A stretch of 34,237 nucleotides of DNA from Methylococcaceae bacterium (GTDB lineage Bacteria > Pseudomonadota > Gammaproteobacteria > Methylococcales > Methylomonadaceae): contig QYQN01000131.1 in the NCBI GenBank assembly GCA_007280895.1, forward strand, positions 1 through 34,237. Reading direction: 5' to 3'. Shown here piece after piece: positions 1 through 8,039 of the stretch. Numbering within the stretch: the stretch's first letter is position 1; each line of letters starts with the position of its first letter. Under the pieces are notes generated by a model. The model had not been told where the DNA came from. It made no database searches and worked only from the letters and a program-made list of their open reading frames with translations. The translations under genes and the position numbers were made by a program.

Positions 1-2
1 AT

Positions 3-98
3 CCTGAGAGAGAGGATCATCCAAATATCCGTAGATTTATTCGTGATGGCTTTGAGAGTGTGTGTTTGAAAAGCACCGGGTTGTGCGTAAAGGTGTAA
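3..98 (+). CDS. 3' end of an unrecognised gene (partial)
   Basis: The frame beginning at base 3 is open for 31 codons to a TAA at 96-98 and would encode the C-terminus of a protein whose start lies outside the window. The peptide is basic and contains a HPNIRRFIRDGFES-like stretch that I cannot assign to a family. A second frame is open to base 66, so the choice of frame is uncertain. The tRNA-Leu promoter begins about 60 bases downstream. Confidence 0.35.
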   Translation, partial: PEREDHPNIRRFIRDGFESVCLKSTGLCVKV

Positions 99-159
99 TT
101 AAACGTTAGTCATCATGACTGATGAGTGCGCTGCGCGTGTTCAGCATGCATTATTTGCA

Positions 160-188
160 TTGACATAAGCGTGTGATCAGTATATTTT
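160..188 (+). promoter_or_regulatory. Promoter of tRNA-Leu
   Basis: A perfect -35 hexamer TTGACA (160-165) is followed, after a 17-base spacer, by a -10-like TATTTT (183-188). Transcription would start near 195, shortly before the tRNA 5' end at 212, as expected for a tRNA gene with a short leader. Confidence 0.7.
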
Positions 189-211
189 TTTAAGTACAGT
201 GTAATATCACT

Positions 212-297
212 GCCGAGGTGGTGAAATGGTAGACACGCTAGCTTCAGGTGCTAGTGGACGCAAGTCCGTGGAGGTTCAAGTCCTCTTCTCGGTACCA
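212..297 (+). tRNA. tRNA-Leu (anticodon CAG)
   Basis: An 86-base class II tRNA with encoded CCA (295-297). The acceptor arm pairs 212-218 with 287-293, including two G-U pairs. The anticodon stem CTAGC/GCTAG is perfect and encloses a 7-base loop with anticodon CAG at 245-247, which reads CUG. A long variable arm precedes the T-arm, which carries GGTTCAAGTCC. The length, variable arm and anticodon all indicate leucine. It stands alone between its own promoter and terminator. Confidence 0.97.
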
Positions 298-327
298 TTA
301 ATGCAGGCATTCTCATTTTGTATAGAT

Positions 328-362
328 AACCCGTCAGGCAGTTTAGTTTGGCGGGTTTTTTA
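328..362 (+). terminator. Intrinsic terminator after tRNA-Leu
   Basis: A 9-bp stem (328-336 with 349-357, including one G-U pair) with a CCCG/CGGG core is followed by a run of T. It separates the tRNA transcript from ribD, so the rib operon needs its own promoter. A TATGAT at 381-386 is the only -10 candidate I see in the short gap, and it lacks a good -35. Confidence 0.85.
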
Positions 363-405
363 GTTTTTATGGCGTGATTTTATGATTTTTATGGGCATAG
401 CGTAG

Positions 406-1491
406 ATGACGACAGATACCTTTTATATGGCAAGAGCCTTAACTTTAGCAAAAAAAGGTCTGTATACTACGCATCCCAATCCGCGCGTAGGGTGTGTTTT
501 AGTAAACAATGGACACATAATCGCTGAAGGCTGGCATGAGTATGCAGGTCAAGCTCATGCCGAGCTTATGGCACTGCAAGCCGCGCAGGATGCACGAGGT
601 GCAACAGCGTATGTCACCTTAGAGCCATGCAGTCATCATGGCAAAACACCACCATGCTGCGATGCCTTAATTCAGGCAGGCGTTGCGCGCGTGGTTGCTG
701 CCCTGCAAGACCCTAATCCCCTAGTTTCAGGTCGAGGTTTTGCTGCACTTAACGCCGCTGGTATTATGGTGAACGTGGGGGTGTTGGCAGAAGACGCGGC
801 ATTACTCAATCGCGGCTTTATCTCACGCATGTCTAAGAACAAGCCTTTTGTGCGAAGCAAATTAGCCATGAGTTTAGATGGGCGTACCGCGCTGGCATCT
901 GGTGAAAGTAAGTGGATAACATCAGTCTTTGCAAGGCAAGATGTACAACATTTACGCGCTGAAAGTACAGCTATTTTATCTACAATTTCGACTGTTTTAG
1001 CTGATAATCCAGCCTTAACAGCGAGGGTTGATGCGGAGGTTGTGCAGCCAATACGTGTTATTCTTGATAGCCAGTTACGCATGCCTGTGGCGGCGCAACT
1101 GGCTCAACAGCCAGGCAGAACGTTGGTGCTAACCTGTGTGGATAAGCCGCCTGAGCAATGTCTTTTGGAACGCGCTGGTTTTGAAGTCTATCGATTACCA
1201 TGTGACAAAGGGCGGCTTGATTTGCCTAAGGTCTTTGCTTTTTTGGCTGACATGCACATTAACGAGGTGCTTGTAGAGGCGGGTGCGGTGTTAAATGGTG
1301 AGCTGCTTGCTAAAAGCTTGATTGATGAATTGGTTATTTATATGTCTCCTATTGTTTTGGGAGATAAAGGGCGTGGGCTATTTAGTTTGCCAGGAATGGC
1401 AACGATGGCAGAGAAGAAATTATTTAAATGGAGTGATGTGAGGGCGATTGGGCCTGATCTGCGCTTCATCTTAACGCCAGTGGAAACGTAA
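406..1491 (+). CDS. ribD: Bifunctional riboflavin biosynthesis deaminase/reductase RibD
   Basis: Cytosolic enzyme for two early steps of riboflavin synthesis: deamination of the diaminopyrimidine made by GTP cyclohydrolase II, then NADPH-dependent reduction of the ribose side chain. The N-terminal deaminase domain (about 1-145) carries the zinc and catalytic motif HAE (H51, E53) and PCSHHGKTPPC with C75 and C84. The C-terminal reductase domain begins near KPFVRSKLAMSLDG and runs to the end. At 361 residues it has the usual length. It is the first gene of ribD-ribE-ribBA-ribH, with a 44-base gap to ribE. No FMN riboswitch sequence is visible upstream. Confidence 0.96.
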   Translation: MTTDTFYMARALTLAKKGLYTTHPNPRVGCVLVNNGHIIAEGWHEYAGQAHAELMALQAAQDARGATAYVTLEPCSHHGKTPPCCDALIQAGVARVVAALQDPNPLVSGRGFAALNAAGIMVNVGVLAEDAALLNRGFISRMSKNKPFVRSKLAMSLDGRTALASGESKWITSVFARQDVQHLRAESTAILSTISTVLADNPALTARVDAEVVQPIRVILDSQLRMPVAAQLAQQPGRTLVLTCVDKPPEQCLLERAGFEVYRLPCDKGRLDLPKVFAFLADMHINEVLVEAGAVLNGELLAKSLIDELVIYMSPIVLGDKGRGLFSLPGMATMAEKKLFKWSDVRAIGPDLRFILTPVET

Positions 1492-1535
1492 GTTTCTGCT
1501 GGTTTCGTAGAGCTATTCGGCAACATTATAGGCTT

Positions 1536-2192
1536 ATGTTTACAGGTATTATTTTAGCAGTGGGTCATATTGCAGCGGTAGAGCAGGTTTCTGGCGATTA
1601 TCGTTTAAAAATAGCGACGGCAAGTTTGCCTCTTGATGGCGTAAAACTTGGTGATAGTATTGCCGTCAATGGTGTATGTTTAACTGCAGTAGAGCTTGGT
1701 GTGCAATATTTTTGTGCGGATGTGTCTAATGAAACGTGGTCACGAACAACATTAGCAAGTGCTCATTCAGGTGCGTTGGTAAACTTAGAGTTGGCACTAA
1801 TGCCTTCGTCAAGAATGGGGGGGCATTTTGTTAGTGGTCATGTCGATGGAGTGGGAACCATTATTAAACAAGATTCCGATGGACGCTCGATACGGTTTAT
1901 TATTCAAGCACCCGATGCGCTAGCAAAATATATTGCAGAAAAAGGTTCAATTTGTATTGATGGGATTAGCTTAACCGTGAATGAAGTGAAGGGGGCGCGT
2001 TTTGGTGTTAACATCGTTCCGCATACGCTGCACGAGACAGCGTTAAAGTCTCTAGGACTGGGAGCCAGTGTTAATTTAGAGGTGGATTTATTGGCTAGAT
2101 ATTTAGAGCGGCTGTTAACTAATGCTGCACCTGACATGGAAAAGAGTCACGTGACGCATGAATTATTGCACACTAGTGGTTTTTTAAATTAA
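1536..2192 (+). CDS. ribE: Riboflavin synthase, alpha subunit
   Basis: Dismutes two molecules of 6,7-dimethyl-8-ribityllumazine to riboflavin and a pyrimidinedione that is recycled by lumazine synthase. The start MFTGI is characteristic of the family. Two tandem lumazine-binding beta-barrel repeats are visible: NGVCLTAV in the first half and DGISLTVNEV in the second, with MGGHFVSGHVDG between them. The 218 residues match the family. The same protein is called ribC in some species, and ribE in E. coli naming refers to lumazine synthase in others. It lies between ribD and ribBA. Confidence 0.95.
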   Translation: MFTGIILAVGHIAAVEQVSGDYRLKIATASLPLDGVKLGDSIAVNGVCLTAVELGVQYFCADVSNETWSRTTLASAHSGALVNLELALMPSSRMGGHFVSGHVDGVGTIIKQDSDGRSIRFIIQAPDALAKYIAEKGSICIDGISLTVNEVKGARFGVNIVPHTLHETALKSLGLGASVNLEVDLLARYLERLLTNAAPDMEKSHVTHELLHTSGFLN

Positions 2193-2213
2193 CTTAAGAG
2201 CACGTAAAAACGT

Positions 2214-3317
2214 ATGGATAGCATAGAAGATATTATTGAGGAGTTGCGGCAAGGAAAGATGGTCATCATTATGGATGATGAAGATCGTGAAAATGAAGGC
2301 GATTTAGTTATGGCGGCAGCCTTTACACGTCCAGAAGATATTAATTTTATGGCACGTTATGGCAGGGGGTTGATTTGTTTGACATTAACCACTGAGCGCT
2401 GTCAGCAATTACGTTTGCCTTTAATGGTAAATGAAAATAAAACACCGCATTCAACTAACTTTACTGTTTCAATAGAGGCCGCACAAGGCGTTACCACAGG
2501 AATTTCAGCAGCTGATCGGGCGTGTACAATTCGGGCTGCTGTTGCACCTAATGCAAAAGCAGATGATTTAGTTCAGCCTGGGCATGTTTTCCCTTTAATG
2601 GCGCAATCAGGCGGAGTATTAAATAGAGCAGGTCATACCGAGGCGGGCTGTGATTTGGCTCGTTTGGCAGGCGTTGCACCTGCAGCAGTGATTGTAGAGA
2701 TTTTAAATGACGATGGTAGTATGGCAAGGCGTCCTGATTTAGAAGTTTTTGCTAAGCAGCATCAGCTTAAAATAGGCACAATCGCTGATTTAATTCACTA
2801 TCGAATTCAACATGAAAATACCTTAGAGCGTATTAGTGAATGTGCTTTTCCAACTGAATTCGGACAATTTCGTTTATATGCTTACCAAGATCGTAATGAC
2901 AATAATGTACATTTGGCGTTGGTGATGGGCGAGGTTTCCGGTGATAAGCCTGTGCTGGTAAGAGTGCATGCGCGAAATTTACTGGATGATGTTTTGGCCT
3001 CAAAGCGCAGTGACTGTAATGTACCTATAAAAGTAGCCATGCAAAAGATTGCAAAAGAAGGCCGTGGGGTATTGGTCATTATTCGCCAAAGTGAAAATAA
3101 TAAAGCCTTGGCTGAGTTAATTCATAGTTATCAGTTGCAAGATCATGGGCTGATTAATTCTGAGCATACAAATGAGCAAGTAGATTGGCGAACTACAGGT
3201 ACCGGTGCACGAATTCTCGCTGATTTAGGCGTGCAAAAATTAAAAGTATTAGGTGTGCAGAAAAAATATATTGCTTTGTCAGGCTTTAATTTAGAAGTTG
3301 CAGAGCATGTTGGTTAA
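2214..3317 (+). CDS. ribBA: 3,4-dihydroxy-2-butanone-4-phosphate synthase with degenerate GTP cyclohydrolase II domain
   Basis: The N-terminal half (about 1-200) is a complete DHBP synthase: it shows [10 protein letters not shown] near residue 21 and [13 protein letters not shown], the acidic and histidine elements of the family. It makes the four-carbon unit for lumazine synthesis from ribulose 5-phosphate. The C-terminal half resembles GTP cyclohydrolase II (VRVHA, EGRGVLV, LGVQKLK), but the zinc-binding motif that reads RCDCG in active enzymes is RSDCN here (265-269), the upstream ligand cysteine is replaced within VHARNL, and the RNIGL motif is missing. The fold is therefore kept but GTP cyclohydrolase activity is very unlikely. 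Such RibB-plus-inactive-RibA fusions are known in proteobacteria, and a separate RibA should exist elsewhere in the genome. Confidence 0.93.
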   Translation: MDSIEDIIEELRQGKMVIIMDDEDRENEGDLVMAAAFTRPEDINFMARYGRGLICLTLTTERCQQLRLPLMVNENKTPHSTNFTVSIEAAQGVTTGISAADRACTIRAAVAPNAKADDLVQPGHVFPLMAQSGGVLNRAGHTEAGCDLARLAGVAPAAVIVEILNDDGSMARRPDLEVFAKQHQLKIGTIADLIHYRIQHENTLERISECAFPTEFGQFRLYAYQDRNDNNVHLALVMGEVSGDKPVLVRVHARNLLDDVLASKRSDCNVPIKVAMQKIAKEGRGVLVIIRQSENNKALAELIHSYQLQDHGLINSEHTNEQVDWRTTGTGARILADLGVQKLKVLGVQKKYIALSGFNLEVAEHVG

Positions 3318-3350
3318 ACAAGTCCTATGAATAAGCAAGGAGATGTAAGT

Positions 3351-3830
3351 ATGTCCAAAGTTAAAGTATATGAAGGAAATTTATCGGCTGAAGGTGGCAA
3401 ATTTGCCTTAGTCGCATCACGCTTTAATAGCTTTATTGTTGATCAACTTGAGGCAGGAGCTATCGATGCGTTGGTTCGTCATGGTGCAAAAAAAGAAGAT
3501 ATTCATTTAGTTAAAGCGCCGGGCGCTTTTGAATTGCCTATAGTGGTGCAAAAATTGGCAGCAAGTAAAAAATATGATGCCATTATTGCGCTGGGTGCGG
3601 TTATTCGTGGGGGCACACCTCATTTTGAATATGTGGCAGGTGAGTGTGTCAAGGGTATTGCGCAGGTCTCCTTGCAATACAGTGTCCCCGTTAGTTTTGG
3701 GGTGTTAACGGTTGATACTCTTGAGCAGGCAATCGAGCGTGCTGGAACAAAGGCTGGAAATAAAGGTGCAGAGGCGGCATTGTCTGCAATTGAAATGGTG
3801 AGTTTATTTAATAGTCTGGATATCGAATGA
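3351..3830 (+). CDS. ribH: 6,7-dimethyl-8-ribityllumazine synthase
   Basis: Condenses the RibD product with the RibB product to give lumazine, the substrate of riboflavin synthase, and usually assembles as an icosahedral or pentameric particle. Family motifs are FNSFIV near the N-terminus, KAPGAFELP, and [14 protein letters not shown], the last holding the catalytic histidine. An ATG at 3327 is in frame, but the ATG at 3351 has an AAGGAG ribosome site 8 bases upstream (3337-3342) and gives the standard 159-residue length, so I chose it. The stop overlaps the nusB start in an ATGA arrangement at 3827-3830, implying translational coupling. Confidence 0.94.
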   Translation: MSKVKVYEGNLSAEGGKFALVASRFNSFIVDQLEAGAIDALVRHGAKKEDIHLVKAPGAFELPIVVQKLAASKKYDAIIALGAVIRGGTPHFEYVAGECVKGIAQVSLQYSVPVSFGVLTVDTLEQAIERAGTKAGNKGAEAALSAIEMVSLFNSLDIE

Positions 3831-4261
3831 GTTTAGCTCGAACTAATGCTCGAAAAGCAGCCGTGCAAGCACTTTATCAATGGCAGATGACGGGGCAGTT
3901 GTTATCGCTGATTGAAAAGCAATTTATCGAGGAAGACTGGCTAAAAGACGTGCAAAAAAGTTATTTTGCGGAGCTTTTTTACGGTGTCCCTGAGCATCTA
4001 CAAGCGATAGATAATGAATTAAGTCAGTTTGTTGATCGTGAGGTAGAAATGATTGATCCTGTCGAACGTGCTATTTTGCGCTTAGGAACGTATGAATTAT
4101 TATTTCGTTTAAATATGCCTTATAAAGTCATTATTAATGAAAGCATTAATTTGGCAAAATGTTTTGGTGCGGACGGAAGTCATAAATACATTAACGGTAT
4201 TTTAGATAAAATCGCTCAGCAAAAAAGAGTCATTGAGCTTCAGGCGAAACAAGCAGGTTAA
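3827..4261 (+). CDS. nusB: Transcription antitermination factor NusB
   Basis: Small all-helical RNA-binding protein that, with NusE (ribosomal protein S10), binds boxA in rRNA leaders and supports antitermination. Family features are the start [16 protein letters not shown], the central [15 protein letters not shown] and the C-terminal [12 protein letters not shown] plus [11 protein letters not shown]. At 144 residues it has the normal length. It overlaps the ribH stop by four bases; the ribH-nusB-thiL order is a widespread proteobacterial arrangement. Confidence 0.96.
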   Translation: MSLARTNARKAAVQALYQWQMTGQLLSLIEKQFIEEDWLKDVQKSYFAELFYGVPEHLQAIDNELSQFVDREVEMIDPVERAILRLGTYELLFRLNMPYKVIINESINLAKCFGADGSHKYINGILDKIAQQKRVIELQAKQAG

Positions 4262-4272
4262 AAAAATAGTTA

Positions 4273-5208
4273 ATGTTGTCTGAGTTTAATGTCATTGAGC
4301 GTTTTTTTTCGCGTCCCACATCGATAAAAAAAGCCTCTACTGTGCTTGGTATTGGTGATGATTGTGCCCTACTCTCTATCCCAGATGGGTATGAATTAGC
4401 CATCACGACAGACACTATGGTGGAGGGAGTTCATTTTTTCGCAGAGACTAATCCTGAGTGCTTAGGGCATAAGTTACTTGCGGTTAATCTAAGTGATCTC
4501 GCCAGTATCGGTGCTAAGCCGATGTCGGTGTTATTAGCATTGACGTTGCCTTCTGTTAATGAAAAGTGGCTGGAAGCTTTTGCAAAAGGTTTTTTTAATT
4601 TAGCGGACGAGTTTTCTGTTGACCTTATCGGAGGTGACACTACTTCTGGTTCATTAACACTTACTGTTCAGGCGCTTGGCTTGGTTGCTCGAGGTAAAAG
4701 CTTGTTGCGATCTAATGCGCGTGTGGGTGATTTTATTTATGTTAGTGGTTATTTGGGTAATGCCGGCTTGGGATTATTGTTCTTGCAAGGCATGACGACT
4801 ATTCAATCGAATGTTGCGATTGAGCAATTTAATGTCCCCCGCCCTCGCGTAGACTTAGGGCTGGAACTTAGTGTTTTTGCGCATGCATGCATTGATATTT
4901 CCGATGGCTTAGTGGGAGATCTTGGTCATATTTTAAAGCAAAGTCAGGTAGGTGCTTGTATAGACTGGCTGGCCTTACCTTTATCGGATGATGTAAATGC
5001 TTACATTGAACAAACAGGGAATTGGTTAATGCCTTTAACTGCAGGTGATGATTATGAGTTATGTTTTACAGTGCCACCCGAGTTGGACGCGTTAGTGCCG
5101 CAATGTTGTCATAAAATAGGTGTGATCGAAGAGCGTAAGGGATTACGAATAAATAGGTTTGGCTTAATATCAGATTTAGTGGGCAAAGCATATGAGCATT
5201 TTTCTTGA
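4273..5208 (+). CDS. thiL: Thiamine-monophosphate kinase
   Basis: Uses ATP to convert thiamine monophosphate to thiamine pyrophosphate, the ligand of the riboswitch found upstream of thiC in this same window. The family motif GIGDDCALL near residue 26 and TDTMVEGVHF, NLSDLASIGAKP and LIGGDTTSG provide the metal and nucleotide sites; ISDGLVGDLGHI lies in the C-terminal part. The start at 4273 has no strong ribosome-binding site, so translation may depend on coupling to nusB, which ends 11 bases upstream. The 3' end overlaps pgpA by 17 bases. 311 residues is typical. Confidence 0.95.
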   Translation: MLSEFNVIERFFSRPTSIKKASTVLGIGDDCALLSIPDGYELAITTDTMVEGVHFFAETNPECLGHKLLAVNLSDLASIGAKPMSVLLALTLPSVNEKWLEAFAKGFFNLADEFSVDLIGGDTTSGSLTLTVQALGLVARGKSLLRSNARVGDFIYVSGYLGNAGLGLLFLQGMTTIQSNVAIEQFNVPRPRVDLGLELSVFAHACIDISDGLVGDLGHILKQSQVGACIDWLALPLSDDVNAYIEQTGNWLMPLTAGDDYELCFTVPPELDALVPQCCHKIGVIEERKGLRINRFGLISDLVGKAYEHFS

Positions 5209-5701
5209 CAAAATAGGGCAAAATAAATTTACGCCTAAGAAAATATTAACGGATCCAGTTTTATTTCTTGCGTTTGGTTTTGGGGCAGGGTTAGCTAAAA
5301 AAGCACCAGGAACATGGGGAACTTTGGTTGCGGTACCTATTTACTTGTTGATAGTGCAAAATTTTTATTTATTTAGTTTTTGTACTATTTTAGCTTGTTG
5401 TGTTGGGGTTTGGATATGCGGTAATGCAGCTGAGAAATTGGGTGAGCATGATTTTTCAGGGATTGTGTGGGATGAAATCGCTGGATTTTTAGTTACAATG
5501 TTGTTCGTGCCCTGTTCATGGACAGCAGTTTTTATGGGTTTTATTGTGTTTCGATTCTTCGATATCCTGAAGCCATGGCCTATTAGCGTGTTAGATAGGC
5601 ATGTAAAAGGAGGTTTTGGCATTATGATTGATGATATTTGTGCAGGAGTTTTTTCAGGCGGGGTGTTGTTTTTTTTACTACCATTAATGAGCAATCATTA
5701 A
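5192..5701 (+). CDS. pgpA: Phosphatidylglycerophosphatase A
   Basis: Inner-membrane phosphatase that dephosphorylates phosphatidylglycerophosphate to phosphatidylglycerol. The family blocks are all present: APGTWGTLVAVP near residue 38, WDEIAGFLVT, FRFFDILKPWPI and GGFGIMIDDICAG. Several hydrophobic segments fit its membrane location. The start lies within the end of thiL, and thiL-pgpA overlap is common in this lineage. It is the last gene of the rib-nusB-thiL-pgpA unit; I see no strong terminator immediately after it. Confidence 0.94.
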   Translation: MSIFLDKIGQNKFTPKKILTDPVLFLAFGFGAGLAKKAPGTWGTLVAVPIYLLIVQNFYLFSFCTILACCVGVWICGNAAEKLGEHDFSGIVWDEIAGFLVTMLFVPCSWTAVFMGFIVFRFFDILKPWPISVLDRHVKGGFGIMIDDICAGVFSGGVLFFLLPLMSNH

Positions 5702-5729
5702 TCTTCTTATCTTATTTCAATTATTTAGA

Positions 5730-5757
5730 TTGCTAAATTTTAAAAAATCACTATAAT
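5730..5757 (+). promoter_or_regulatory. Promoter of the initiator tRNA
   Basis: A perfect -10 TATAAT (5752-5757) is preceded after 16 bases by TTGCTA (5730-5735), a fair -35. The predicted start near 5764 is a few bases before the tRNA at 5770. This gives the tRNA a transcript independent of the pgpA operon. Confidence 0.78.
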
Positions 5758-5769
5758 CTTCAAATCAAT

Positions 5770-5846
<77 letters not shown>

Positions 5847-5854
5847 GACAAAAG

Positions 5855-5875
5855 AACCCCATTATGGGGTTTTTT
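5855..5875 (+). terminator. Intrinsic terminator 1 after tRNA-fMet
   Basis: Perfect 7-bp stem AACCCCA/TGGGGTT (5855-5861 with 5865-5871), a 3-base loop, and a T run that starts within the stem's end. It lies nine bases after the tRNA. Confidence 0.9.
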
Positions 5876-5920
5876 ATTTTATAGGCTTTTATTTAGAAGT
5901 CGACAATTGATTGTTAATGG

Positions 5921-5944
5921 AAGAGCCTTTGGCTCTTTTTTTTT
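5921..5944 (+). terminator. Intrinsic terminator 2 upstream of rimP
   Basis: Perfect 7-bp stem AAGAGCC/GGCTCTT (5921-5927 with 5931-5937) with a TTT loop and a long T run to 5944. It forms a tandem pair with the hairpin at 5855, so little tRNA transcript should read into rimP. The 85 bases from here to rimP must hold that operon's promoter, but I see no convincing -35/-10 pair there. Confidence 0.88.
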
Positions 5945-6029
5945 GTGTATTTATCAAGGATGGCAATATATTAGGTGCCTATTTTTCTGGGTTTATATGC
6001 AAATAACGTATTCTTAAAAGTGAGGCGAG

Positions 6030-6491
6030 ATGAAGCTGGCTCCAGAGCATTTGATTAATTTAATTGAGCCAATTGTTGAAGGGTTGGGTTATGAGTGTGT
6101 TGGTATAGATTATAGTCCTCATCCAAAGCATGGTTGTTTAAGGATATATATTGATAAGGAAGCAGGTATTTTACTTGATGATTGCACTAAAGTGAGCCAC
6201 CAAGTCAGTGGTGTATTGGATGTTGAAGATCCTATACAGGGTAATTATCATTTAGAAGTTTCTTCGCCTGGAGAAGATCGCCCTTTTTATAAAATAAGCC
6301 AATTTGAGCATTTTATTGGATCAATGGTGTTAGTTAATTTATTCATGCCTATACAAGGTCGAAAAAAAATCAAAGGGGTAATTGATAAAGTTGAAGGGGA
6401 AATCATCACTCTAAAAGAGGCCGATGAGGTTTACGCAGTGCCATTTAGCGCTATGAGTAAGGCGCGTATGGTTCCAGAATTTAATTTATAA
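6030..6491 (+). CDS. rimP: Ribosome maturation factor RimP
   Basis: Assembly factor for the 30S subunit that binds pre-30S particles and aids S12 incorporation. The 153 residues show the two-domain pattern: an N-terminal alpha/beta domain with IEPIVEGLGYECVGIDY and the signature YHLEVSSPGEDRP near residue 71, then a small SH3-like beta domain (KGVIDKVEGEIITLKE). A GTGAGGCGAG stretch precedes the ATG. It opens rimP-nusA-infB-rbfA-truB, the conserved order. Confidence 0.95.
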   Translation: MKLAPEHLINLIEPIVEGLGYECVGIDYSPHPKHGCLRIYIDKEAGILLDDCTKVSHQVSGVLDVEDPIQGNYHLEVSSPGEDRPFYKISQFEHFIGSMVLVNLFMPIQGRKKIKGVIDKVEGEIITLKEADEVYAVPFSAMSKARMVPEFNL

Positions 6492-6512
6492 GCATCGAAA
6501 AAGGAGATCGAA

Positions 6513-8012
6513 GTGGCAAATAAAGAAATTTTGTTGGTTGTGGAGGTTTTTTCCAATGAAAGAGAAATTGATAAGGAAGTTGTTTTTCAAGCAATTGAGT
6601 CAGCGCTAGAGTCTGCAACTATTAAGCGTAATATAAATCAAATCAAAGCACGGGTTGAAATTAATAGAAAAACAGGTGATTACCAGACGTTTCGTCAATG
6701 GGAGGTTGTCGCACCTAATCCCTACTGCGCCGGTGATGTTGAGTTTCCCACGACGCAAGTTCTTTTAGAGGTTGCGCAGCTTGATAATGCAGATATTCAC
6801 GTGGGTGATTATGTAGAAGAAGAAATTGAATCCGTAGATTTCGGTAGAATTGCTGCTCAGCATGCAAAACAAGCGATTATTCAAAAAGTACGTGAAGCAG
6901 AGCGAAAGAAAATTGTCGATGCCTATAAATCAAAAGTGGGTGAATTGGTGACAGGCGTTGTGAAGCGTATTGAAAAAGGTAATCTGTTTTTAGATTTAGG
7001 TGGTCATGTTGAGGCGTATATCGCTAAAGAAGATATGATACCTCGCGAGCCTGTTCGAATAGGTGATCGTATTCGTGGTTACTTGAAAGATGTCAGATTG
7101 GAGGCGCGAGGGCCGCAATTATTTATTAGTAGAACTGCGCCAGAATTACTTATTGCCTTGTTTCGATTAGAGGTGCCAGAAGTCGGCGAAGGTCTGATTA
7201 CGGTGATGTCAGCGGCTCGTGATCCAGGTTCAAGAGCAAAACTTGCGGTGAAAAGCAATGATCCACGGTTGGATCCTGTTGGCTCTTGTGTAGGTATGCG
7301 TGGCGCGCGCGTGCAGTCGGTAACGAATGAATTAGCTGGCGAGCGTGTTGATGTGATTCTGTGGAATCAGAGCGATGCACAATTTGTAATAAACGCGATG
7401 TCACCTGCCGAAATTCAATCAATTATTGTTGACGAAGATAGGCATAGTATGGATTTGGCGGTGAGTTCAGAAAACTTATCTCAAGCAATTGGTCGTGGCG
7501 GGCAAAATGTTCGCTTAGCGTCTCAATTAACAGGCTGGGAATTAAATGTCATTGATGCTTCAAAAGCAACCTTAAGTAATGAAGCTGAGCTTTCCAAAAT
7601 AAAGCAATTATTTATCGATCAATTAGATGTCGATGAAGATGTTGCGTTGATACTTGCAGAGGTAGGATTTAATTCTGTTGAAGAAATAGCTTATGTACCT
7701 GTAAGCGAGATGTTGGAAATTGAAGGGTTTGATGAAGAGTTGGTCAATGAATTACGCAGTCGTGCAAAAGATGCATTATTGATTAATGCTATTGCAGCTG
7801 AAGAGATAATGGGAGGTGCTCAGCCAACTCAAGAATTGCTTGCAATGGAGGGAATGGATAATGAATTGGCTTATGACTTAGCAAATCATGGTATTACTAC
7901 CATGGATGGTTTGGCGGAGCAGTCAGTAGATGATTTGGTTAATTTATTAAGTTTAGATGAAGAGCGAGCCGCAAAGTTGATTATGAAAGCGCGTGAGCCT
8001 TGGTTTGCTTAA
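6513..8012 (+). CDS. nusA: Transcription termination/antitermination factor NusA
   Basis: Binds RNA polymerase and nascent RNA to modulate pausing, termination and antitermination. Domains in order: N-terminal polymerase-binding domain (about 1-125), S1 domain with VTGVVKRIEKGNLFLDLGG (about 135-200), two KH domains with DPVGSCVGMRGARVQSV and SQAIGRGGQNVRLASQLTGW, then two C-terminal acidic helix-hairpin-helix repeats ending near REPWFA, the gammaproteobacterial arrangement. Translation starts at GTG 6513, with AAGGAG at 6501-6506 six bases upstream. 499 residues is close to the E. coli length. Confidence 0.97.
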   Translation: MANKEILLVVEVFSNEREIDKEVVFQAIESALESATIKRNINQIKARVEINRKTGDYQTFRQWEVVAPNPYCAGDVEFPTTQVLLEVAQLDNADIHVGDYVEEEIESVDFGRIAAQHAKQAIIQKVREAERKKIVDAYKSKVGELVTGVVKRIEKGNLFLDLGGHVEAYIAKEDMIPREPVRIGDRIRGYLKDVRLEARGPQLFISRTAPELLIALFRLEVPEVGEGLITVMSAARDPGSRAKLAVKSNDPRLDPVGSCVGMRGARVQSVTNELAGERVDVILWNQSDAQFVINAMSPAEIQSIIVDEDRHSMDLAVSSENLSQAIGRGGQNVRLASQLTGWELNVIDASKATLSNEAELSKIKQLFIDQLDVDEDVALILAEVGFNSVEEIAYVPVSEMLEIEGFDEELVNELRSRAKDALLINAIAAEEIMGGAQPTQELLAMEGMDNELAYDLANHGITTMDGLAEQSVDDLVNLLSLDEERAAKLIMKAREPWFA

Positions 8013-8039
8013 GTCATAAAATGACGTGAGAGGTTGGAT

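Noticed and set aside
1137-1145. Exact DnaA-box sequence TGTGGATAA inside ribD
   Set aside because: A single isolated box in coding sequence, far from dnaN and without neighbours; expected by chance in a window of this size.
2146-2155. Palindrome GTCACGTGAC at the end of ribE
   Set aside because: Shares the CACGTG core with parS but the flanking bases do not match.
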